Part shown: piece by piece, positions 56,279 to 64,000 of the stretch
How positions within the stretch are numbered: position 1 is the stretch's first letter
Layout of the letters: each line of letters starts with the position of its first letter
Assembly: GCF_001625215.2 (NCBI RefSeq)
Contig: NC_030386.2
Location: 39,001,296-39,065,295 of the forward strand
Length of the DNA stretch: 64,000 bases
Origin: Daucus carota subsp. sativus
Taxonomy: Eukaryota > Streptophyta > Magnoliopsida > Apiales > Apiaceae
Reading direction: 5' to 3'
Program-made: the position numbers and the translations under genes
The notes under the pieces: model-generated
What the model saw: the letters and a program-made list of their open reading frames with translations, nothing else
What the model was told of the DNA's origin: nothing
Database searches by the model: none

Positions 56279-58364
56279 ATGGTGAACATGGAATCAAACA
56301 CTCATGTTTCACCTCATAAAAGCCCCTTGCTCCTTGTCTTAAACTGCATACTCCTCTCTGTGGGCAGCTGTGGGTGCCCACTGCTCATGCGCCTCTACTT
56401 CATCCACGGTGGCAAAAGAATCTGGCTCTCTACTTGCCTCTTAACTGCTGGCTGGCCGATCATCCTCGCTGTCATAGTTTTCACTTTCTACCATCGTCGC
56501 GCCACCACGGGGAACTCCACGGCTAAGATGTTTAACATTAGGCCACGGTTGATCGTCGCCTCGGCTGTCGTTGGTGTTTTGATCGGGCTGGATAACTATC
56601 TGTATTCGTATGGTGTGGCGAAACTGCCTGTGTCCACTGCAGCACTTGTGGTTGCTTCGCAGCTTGCTTTTACTGCAGGTTTACATTTAGATTGCGTTTG
56701 TGAATATGTGTTTTATTTAAATTTTGGATTTTAAATGACATGATTTGAGTTGTAATTTCAAATTATCAGTTTTATACGGGTATTTGAATGTCTTAGATTT
56801 CAAATGAAATTCAAATCAACTTCTTTTTTATCCAAGCATGTCATTTGATTATATTCAGGATTTCAAAAGAAATTTATAGTATTTTTATTTTGCTGTTCTA
56901 ATTCATCAGTATTGTTTGACTATTTGACGTGTTATTTGATCTTTTGTCAAATAGTCAAACAAGACGGACAGACAGTTAAATTGGGACGGAACAAGTAAGA
57001 GTGCTTGACACTGGTCTATGACCAGGGGCGGATCTAGGAAGAGGCGGGGGACACGTGCCCCCCTAAAATTATTTTTTACTTTTTTTCACCATTCTAAATT
57101 TTACAAAATTATAGAAGTGCCCCCCCAAAATTTGAAAATATATAGGTTTTTTTCGAAAATTTGCTTGGTGCCCCCCTAAGATTTTGGGTCTAGATCCGCC
57201 CATGTCTATGACTGATGATTTTGATTGCAGGTTTTGCGTATTTACTTGTGAAGCAAAAATTCAGTTCGTTTTCGATCAATGCTGTTGTGTTGCTGACTAT
57301 TGGTTCCGGAGTACTAGCCCTGCATACGAACAGCGATAGGCCAGAAGGAGAGTCGAAAAGAGAGTATGTTCTGGGGTTTGTTATGACGCTTGGAGCAGCC
57401 GCCTTGTGGGGATTTATATTGCCATTGATCGAGTTGATGTATCAGAAGGCGAAGCAGGTTATTGATTATCCGCTGGTGATGGAAATTCAACTGGTTATGT
57501 GTTTTTTCGCCACTCTGGTTGGCATTGTCGGGATGCTCATCAACAATGATTTCAAGGTATGATCATCGTTTAGCCCTCAACTTAGTCCCCTAGAAAAGGC
57601 TCGAATTTTAGTTTGCGAACAAGATAGAATAATTTGTTCAGTGATTAACAGATAATGAGTTTGTTTGTTGTCTATACTTTAAGCCATGGGCTTATAGCTT
57701 TTTCTGACCTAAAGTGAGAAATAAGTTGGAAACTGACTTAAAACCAGATGTAAGTTTGATGTATATTTGAGTGATTTAATTTTTTATAAATTATTTTTTA
57801 ATAAAAGTAACTCATAAATCATAAGTTACCCAAAATCATTTTTATTTTTATTATTAAATTTTTAATAACCAATAAGTTATTAATAAGTCAAATTGACCTA
57901 AACACACATTTTACGCTCTCAATCATGTCAAGTCATATGTCATAATTTTAAACTCAGCGAAAGGAGCTCAATACTGATATTGAATTATTGATGATTTAAT
58001 CTAAACATTGCAGGCAATACCCAGAGAAGCAAGAAACTTTGATTTAGGGGAAGCAAATTACTACATAATATTAGTCTGCATTGTAATTTCGTCGCAGTTT
58101 TTCAATTTAGGAGCAGGAGGAGTGATATTTTGTTCCTCATCTTTGTTATCTGGCATCGTCGTAGCAGTTCTGCTACCCGTTACTGAAGTTTTAGCTGTTC
58201 TGTTTTTCGGAGAAAAATTTCAAGCGGAGAAAGGAGTTGCTCTTGTTCTCTCTCTCTGGGGATTTGTTTCTTACTTCTACGGTGAAATAAAACACAGCAA
58301 GAAATCAGAGAAGAATAGCCCAGCTGAAACGGAACTGCCAATAAACCAGACTTCTGTGAAATAA
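56279..58364 (+). CDS. Purine permease family transporter, tandem copy B
   Basis: Three exons, 56279-56678, 57231-57556 and 58014-58364, give 358 aa. Exons 2 and 3 have the same lengths as in copy A (326 and 351 bp). It carries the family landmarks [58 protein letters not shown] and [18 protein letters not shown]. The N-terminal region before the first helix is shorter than in A. Intron 1 has been expanded by a hAT-type MITE and Stowaway debris (a GGGACGGAACAAG end near 56982). It is a tandem duplicate in the same orientation as A and C and is apparently intact. Confidence 0.9.
57023..57204 (+). mobile_element. hAT-type MITE, copy 3, with 8-bp target duplication, in PUP-B intron 1
   Basis: 182 bp; ends CAGGGGCGGATCTAG and CTAGATCCGCCCATG. 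The perfect 8-bp duplication TCTATGAC lies at 57015-57022 and 57205-57212, which assigns the family to hAT. It is inverted relative to copies 1 and 2. Only 26 bp separate it from exon 2 of PUP-B. Confidence 0.9.
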
Positions 58365-59240
58365 GTACATACTTAACTAGCATGTATAATCTTGTCTTTT
58401 TGTATTCGTGTGATATTTGGAAACATCTCTTCTAACAACATTATGCAGATATGTACTTGACGAAAACAATTTTAAAAAGAGGATGTTACAATTTAGCTAT
58501 GTGTTCTTCTCTACGCGCCTGATTTCTTCTGAAGTAATTTAATTTTATTAGATTCTGCGATGGCACCTTATGTCGTAAAGAGAAGCATTGCAGGGGGAAG
58601 AGGAAGTGTCTCGGCCCTAAGCACTGAGAAACATAGCGGGGGCAGAGGAAGTGTTTTGGCCCTAGACTCGTGCACTATTTTTTTTTCTAATCGGACTGAA
58701 TAAGGAAGGAGTCCGCCTAATCTCATGATCTGAAGTCTTATAACATACACAGTATAGAACAAGATATGAAATTCTAGAAAAATTTTATTGAAAAGCCAAG
58801 GTGAATATGAAACAAAAAGCCTAAAACACAGAGTCTGGACTAACAATATTTCTACGTTTAGTACGCTTGGAACACTAATAATATAGTCTGGACTGCCGGA
58901 CACTCCTAAAAACCGTTATCAACAACAGAAAATCACGATTTGTTTAACTGCACTTGTAGTAAAATATGCACTAGATACAAAATTCCACTCCTAAGAATGT
59001 CAACAACAGTATAAAAATGACTTGATTGCATAACTTAAAAAAGAAAGATAAATATGTTTAACAAAAAACAACTCTTAACTCAATATCAAGTAGTCATCAT
59101 TCTTAGTTAAAAAATAAACTAAAAATGTTTGAATTTTGCTGTTAAACTAGTAGTTAGCACGTCTGATTCTGATCATTAGTCTTTAATTACCAGACTAAAT
59201 TGCAATATTAAGATCATCACAGTAGTTTTGGGATTTCATT
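58365..59240. other. Spacer between PUP-B and PUP-C
   Basis: 876 bp. A short imperfect duplication near 58577-58665 contains two AGAGGAAGTGT(C/T)(T/C) phrases followed by GGCCCTA. An antisense open frame over it has no recognisable domain. The PUP-C promoter should lie at the right end. Confidence 0.4.
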
Positions 59241-60843
59241 ATGGTGGACATGGAATCAGATTCTCAAGTTTCACCTCTCCAAAGGCCCTCTGCAAAAAAG
59301 GCTCTCCTGATATTGAGTTTCGTAGGACTCTTCATAGGGAACTGCGGTTTGCCACTGATCACGCGCCTCTATTTCATCCATGGTGGCAACAGAGTGTGGC
59401 TATCAAGTTGTCTCTTGAGTGCCGGCTGGCCATTTATTCTTGTTATTATGATCGCGGCCTTTTACCATCATCGTGTCATCAGGGGGGACTCCAGTGCCAA
59501 GCTGTTTAACATGAAACCACGGCTGGTCCTCTTCTCGGCTGTCCTTGGTGCTCTCACTGGTGTTGGTAACTACCTCTATGCATATGGCATATCGAAACTG
59601 CCCGTGTCTACATCAGTACTAGTGATTGCATCACAACTTGCATTCACTGCAGGTATGCTTTCTCTTAAGATTAGTGGCCGAACCAGGACTAGAAAACAGT
59701 TGTGGCTAATTTTAGATAATACTAATTTTTTTTCATATCAGCTCGGGCTAAAAATGATTTTTCACTAATTTTTAGCTAAAAGTTAGGAACTGAAAAAAAT
59801 TCTATTAAATCATGGAATTTAACACTAGCCTAATATTGAATCCTATGATTGCAGGTTTTGCATATCTACTTGTCAAGCAAAAATTCAGTCCATTTTCAGT
59901 CAATGCTATCGTTTTGCTGACTATAGGATCCAGTGTTCTAGCACTGCATACGAACAGCGACAGGCCAGAAGGAGAGTCGAATAAAGAGTACGTTCTGGGG
60001 TTCGTTATGACGCTTGCAGCATCGGCCGTGTGGGGATTCATATTGCCATTGACTGAGTACACATATCAGAAGGCAAAGCAAATCATCGATTTTCCATTGG
60101 TAATGGAGATTCAATTGTACATAAATTTCTTTGCTACTCTGTTTGGCATCGTCGGGATGCTCATCAACAATGATTTCAAGGTATGTTTATCTGTTAGTTG
60201 ATTACTCCCTCTCTTTTTGAAATATAAGTTGTTTGACTTTTTGACATATACTTCTAAGTTGTTCGACTGCATAGTTAAAATTATTATTTTTAAATTTATT
60301 TTTTTTGATAAAATTATATGATTAATATTAGCATTCAGAAAAAGAAAATTATAAAAATAATGATTTTAGCTACGCGGTCAAAAGACTTAGAAATACATGT
60401 CAAAAAGTCAAACGACCTAGATTTCAAAACAGAGAAAATACTACTTTGTTTGGTTTGTGATCAGGAATTAAAATCGCCAATTTAATCAATTTTTTCAGGT
60501 AATACCAAGGGAAGCAAGAAACTTTGATCTAGGAGAAACCAAGTACTACACAATAATAGTTTGTACTGCAATGCTGTCACAGTTTTTCGCGATAGGTGCA
60601 GGAGGGGTAATATTTTGTGCCTCGTCTTTGTTATCTGGCGTAATCATATCAGTTTTACTTCCAGTAACAGAAGTTTTAGCTATTCTTCTGTACAAAGAGA
60701 AGTTTCAAGCAGAGAAAGGAGTTGCTCTTGTTCTTTCTCTCTGGGGATTTGTTTCTTATTTTTACGGAGAAATGAAACACGCCCAAAACACAAAAGAGAA
60801 TACTAGCCCAGCTGAAATGGAAGTGCCACTGAATCATGGCTAA
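59241..60843 (+). CDS. Purine permease family transporter, tandem copy C
   Basis: Three exons, 59241-59652, 59855-60180 and 60499-60843, give 360 aa. Exon 2 is again 326 bp; exon 3 is 6 bp shorter than in A and B. Motifs: [58 protein letters not shown] and [18 protein letters not shown]. Substitutions relative to A and B include the loop TGVGNYLY in place of D-N and LTEYTYQKAKQ in place of IELxYQKAKQ, which may change substrate preference. Exon 3 opens [17 protein letters not shown]. It is intact. Intron 2 carries a degenerate Stowaway-like MITE. Confidence 0.9.
60205..60438. mobile_element. Degenerate Stowaway-like MITE in PUP-C intron 2
   Basis: Starts TA-CTCCCTCTCTTTTTGAAAT and ends ATTTCAAAACAGAGAAAA-TA. 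Internal arms (AAGTTGTTTGACTTTTTGAC and GTCAAAAAGTCAAACGAC) are strongly complementary. The terminal repeats have drifted. Confidence 0.7.
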
Positions 60844-61581
60844 ATAAGCATATTAGTTTAACTCGCATGTATATAAAACAGGGCTTGTTCTGTTTGCCCT
60901 CCTGCTTTATAGGTAAATTATGTTAATTTTAAGATCAGTGGCCAACTAAATATGTTTATGTCACATACAGTGAACGCAAACTGATACAAATTGTGCAGCA
61001 TGTCTAAGTGTGATGTGAGATTCAACTAAGAAGGTGAATAAATATTAGAGAATTCAAGTCAAATATTGCAGGCGTTTTTGTTGGATGTTCAGTTTCGTCT
61101 TTGATTTCTTTAAATTATTGCGGATTCTCTGATCACAATCATACTTTTAATGGTATTTCCGTTAAGTTAATTATAAATATATTATATGAAATATTAGAAT
61201 CACAGATTTTCACTTGGTTGTGATAATATTCAAGAAAAATGTGCAGAACTCCATAAATATTATTTTTACTCCGAGAAAATATTTAGAGATACATGTATTT
61301 TTTATGACTTTAATGAGATATCCTGTTAAAACCGATGAGTAAAGTGATATATGACCTCTATTCAACTCCGGGTTTATGATCTATTGATTGAGTTGACATA
61401 TCAGAAGGCCAAGCAGGCACTGATGTGGCAGATTAGGCACTTGGCCCAAATTGTCTGCCCTTTCTATTGTGTAAATTTGTTGCATCTAACTTTAGCTAGA
61501 GGTTGGGTTTAAGGCTAAGGATATCCATTGCAAGGATCACATTCCTTTGACATCCAGCCAACAAACGCTCTACGCATCACA
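60844..61581. other. Spacer between PUP-C and the P450, containing a PUP relic
   Basis: 738 bp. It holds the PUP-C 3' UTR, a ~60-bp PUP exon 2 fragment (annotated separately) and the P450 leader. No other structure is seen. Confidence 0.4.
61371..61430 (+). pseudogene. Purine permease exon 2 fragment (relic)
   Basis: TTGATTGAGTTGACATATCA and GAAGGCCAAGCAGGCA align with the LIELxYQKAKQ part of PUP exon 2 (57414-57470 in copy B). Flanking exon sequence is absent. It is too short to be functional. Confidence 0.7.
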
Positions 61582-63399
61582 ATGTCTCTGATGGATTTCA
61601 CCACTATTTTGGTACTTGTAGGACTGGTTTGGCCGTTCATTTATCTGTACCGAACCATCTTCACCATGAAACCGCACCACAACACACCACCGGGTCCTCC
61701 AGGCTTACCGATTATAGGTCACCTCCACATTTTAGGAAAATTTCCTCACCGTACTCTCTGCAAACTGTCCCAAAAATATGGTCCCATAATGTCCCTCCGC
61801 CTTGGTTCTGTTCCTGCCATAATCGTCTCGTCTCCTAGTACTGCCGAGCTCTTCCTCAAGACCCATGACACCGTTTTTGCTAGCCGTCCCAAGTCTCATT
61901 CCGCTTATTACTCATTCAATGGCACAAAAGCAATGGGATTTAGTGATCAATATGGGCCTTATTGGAGGAGTGTGAGAAAGTTTTGCACATTGGAGTTTCT
62001 CAGCGCCTCAAAGATCGACTCTATGGCTGGGCTGAGAAGCGAGGAGCTGAGGTTGGCGGTCAAGTCATTAAAACAAGATGCAGAGAAACAAGTGATAGTC
62101 GATGTTAGTGAAAAAGTAACACGTCTGATAGAAGACATGACTTGTGGAATGTTGTTAGGCAAGAGCAGACACAAAAGGTTTAACTTAAGCGAGATTCTGC
62201 ACCAATTGGCAGAGGTTATGGGAGCCTTCAATATTGCAGATTATGTCCCATTTTTACAAGCACTTGATCTCCAGGTAATAATAAAATTATTTTCCTAAAT
62301 TTGACTTCGACGTTTATGGCCTCATCTGATGATACTTACCCCAAATCTTGTCCCAAAATTTTTCCCCAAATGACGTGGTTAACAAATTGTTGATTTTAAT
62401 TGGATGATTTATGTGCATACAGAGAGTCTCATTATTATCGGTGTGAGTGGAACTAATCAAATAATGTCAACTAGAATTTGAGAACAAATTTTGGGGTACC
62501 TGGAATTTTCCCTCAATATATAGGTTTTGATTATATAATGTTTATCAAAACTAATTATGATTTGTCATCAGGGACTAACTCGCCGGCTCAAAGTTACTAG
62601 CAGAGCAGCAGACGAAGTCTTGGAAACTATCATTGATGATCATGAGCACGACGCATCCAATGAGGACAAAAAACTTAATAGGGATTTCATCGATGTCATT
62701 CTATCTTTGAGAAATAACCCCACAAGTACTCATGAGCATTTAGCGCAGAACATAAATCGATCAAACATCAAAGCCATCCTGTTAGACATGCTTTTTGCAG
62801 GTATTGACACCTCCCAAACTGCAATTGAGTGGACCTTGTCAGAACTTTTACGGCATCCAAGGGTGATGAAGCTAGTTCAACAAGAAATTAAAAAGGTCAG
62901 AGCAGATTGCGAATTTGTGGAAGAGTCAGACTTGTCAGAACTTCATTACCTAGATATGGTAGTCAAGGAAAGCATGCGATTACATCCTGTGGCACCCCTA
63001 TTAGTACCTCATGAGTCGACAACAGATGCTGTGGTTGATGGATATTACATACCAAAGAAATCGCGCATTCTCATCAATACTTGGGCCATAGGCCGGGACC
63101 CTGGAATTTGGTCTGAAAACGTCGAAGAATTCCTTCCAGAGAGATTTGCAGGCACCGACATAGATCTCCGGGGAAAAAGTTTTCAACTTATACCATTTGG
63201 CTCAGGCCGGAGAGGCTGTCCAGGTATACACTTGGGCCTAATTAACATAAAATTGGTAGTAGCTCAGTTGGTACACAGCTTTGATTGGGAGCTACCTCCT
63301 GGCATACTGCCTAATGAGTTGAATATGGATGAATCTTTCGGTCTGACGGTGCCAAGAGCAGAGCATCTCCTAGCCATACCCAGTCTACGGCTACCATAA
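61582..63399 (+). CDS. Cytochrome P450, CYP71 clan, CYP736A-like
   Basis: Two exons, 61582-62274 and 62572-63399, give 506 aa. The single phase-0 intron at the DLQ/GLTRR position is typical of CYP71-clan A-type P450s. An N-terminal membrane anchor (about 6-27) precedes the proline hinge PPGPPGLPIIG (36-46). Then come the C-helix WRSVRKFC (~130), I-helix oxygen-binding AGIDTS (~307-312), K-helix ExxR in KESMRLHP (~364), PERF (~420) and the haem loop FGSGRRGCPG (~440-449) with its Cys ligand. The stretch GAFNIADYVPFLQALDLQ is characteristic of CYP736A-like sequences as I recall them. It is an ER-anchored monooxygenase needing a reductase partner. The substrate is unknown. All key residues are intact. 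It sits between PUP fragments. Confidence 0.88.
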
Positions 63400-63843
63400 G
63401 TTCCACTGATCATCATTACATGTTATTCTGAATGTGATCCCTGAGCACTAAAATGAACGTTGCATCTTAAAAATATAAATTATATTAACAGCTATATGAG
63501 TATTGAGTTGACGTTCTTGTTAGAGCATGTATGAACATCTCCAACATATTAGCTCTATATCATATAGAGCTAATATGATTAGTTACCGATGTATTCTAGT
63601 AACAAATGCATGGATTATATAATTATTGGGCCCTTAAATTTTTTGATCCTGAGCGGTTGACCTGAATGCCCTCCCTCTAGGCCGGGCCGGTCTATGATGT
63701 CATAAACTATGATTTTGAAGATTATGCTACAGAAATTTCCACCACAAAGGGTAGGAGATGTAAGGATTCGAAATCACAACCTTGTCAGAGAGGAGCAAGT
63801 AGATAGTTTTTTCCATTAGCCTATTCTAAATCCTTTTATTGCA
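63400..63843. other. P450 3' flank with a MITE-like palindrome
   Basis: Contains the P450 3' UTR, a perfect palindrome at 63548-63574 (ATTAGCTCTATAT-C-ATATAGAGCTAAT) and phrases GAGCATGTATGAACATCTCCAAC that resemble Harbinger-type MITE ends. The last ~20 bp before 63844 match the 3' end of PUP intron 1. Confidence 0.4.
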
Positions 63844-63915
63844 GGTTTTGCAGTTTTACTTGTCAAGCAAAAAATCAGTTTGTTTTTATCAATGCTGTTG
63901 TTTTGGCGACTACTC
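63844..63915 (+). pseudogene. Purine permease exon 2 start, frameshifted relic of a fourth copy
   Basis: After CCTTTTATTGCAG the sequence encodes GFAVLLVKQKIS, matching the PUP exon 2 start ([12 protein letters not shown]). It then loses one base near 63890, so the INAVVLL motif is out of frame (CAATGCTGTTGTTTTG), and similarity ends about 63915. Exon 1 is absent upstream, where the P450 lies. Confidence 0.75.
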
Positions 63916-64000
63916 GAAGGCGTTCAACATTTCTTATTTAAAAAATTAGTACTCATTTTCAAAAAAGTACATATTTATATATATTATTTTTCAGAAATAA

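Noticed and set aside
59228-59509. 93-aa frame overlapping PUP-C exon 1 in another frame
   Set aside because: The PUP reading frame explains this sequence; the overlap has no family similarity.
1-64000. CRISPR arrays, rRNA or tRNA genes
   Set aside because: No regularly spaced repeats, no rRNA-like blocks and no complete tRNA cloverleaf were recognised; tRNA-like phrases are primer-binding sites or retroelement debris.

Overview
This is a nuclear genomic window from a flowering plant, very probably a eudicot. The genes are intron-rich with GT-AG introns, intergenic DNA is AT-rich, and the families are plant families (purine permeases, CYP736-type P450, P-class PPR, GT61 glycosyltransferase, DETOXIFICATION/MATE, PEPKR2, CHR24). 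Two Ty1/copia retrotransposons and many MITEs are present. An asterid is a reasonable guess, but the sequence alone does not fix the species. All exon boundaries were read by eye from splice consensus, frame continuity and family conservation.

Left third (1-17,750): the 3' end of a Bet1-like SNARE gene (+) is followed by five genes all on the minus strand. One is a two-exon GT61 glycosyltransferase and one a three-exon PEPKR2-type kinase. The others are a two-exon mitochondrial-type PPR protein and an eight-exon MATE transporter. A Harbinger/Tourist-like MITE lies upstream of the MATE gene.

Middle (17,750-30,100): this is a young transposon nest. A small gene for a TFIIB/BRF1-type zinc-ribbon protein (17,753-23,372, +) has its first intron filled by a hAT-type MITE sitting exactly on the splice donor and by a full-coding copia element (Copia-1). 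Copia-1 lacks the first ~47 bp of its 5' LTR. Just downstream, in opposite orientation, is a second, apparently intact copia element (Copia-2, 23,760-28,834) with 296-bp LTRs differing at one base and a 5-bp target duplication. A short kinase-like (pseudokinase) gene follows.

SNF2 gene (31,931-48,318, +): a 25-exon gene encodes a 1,166-residue CHR24/ERCC6L-like SWI2/SNF2 ATPase with all helicase motifs. Its N-terminal part is a series of related phase-1 exons repeating an acidic DDAPTF...DF..P.PP module. A dead copy of one exon survives in intron 4. Three of the introns start with pyrimidine (CT) microsatellites directly at the donor. Intron 16 holds a ~1.1-kb non-autonomous Helitron.

Right end (50,177-64,000, +): three tandem three-exon purine permease (PUP) genes have identical exon architecture. 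They are followed by a CYP736A-like cytochrome P450 flanked on both sides by relics of further PUP copies. PUP introns and spacers carry Stowaway-like and hAT-like MITEs. The tandem PUPs with a P450 could relate to transport and modification of purines, cytokinins or alkaloid-like compounds, but nothing here proves a pathway.
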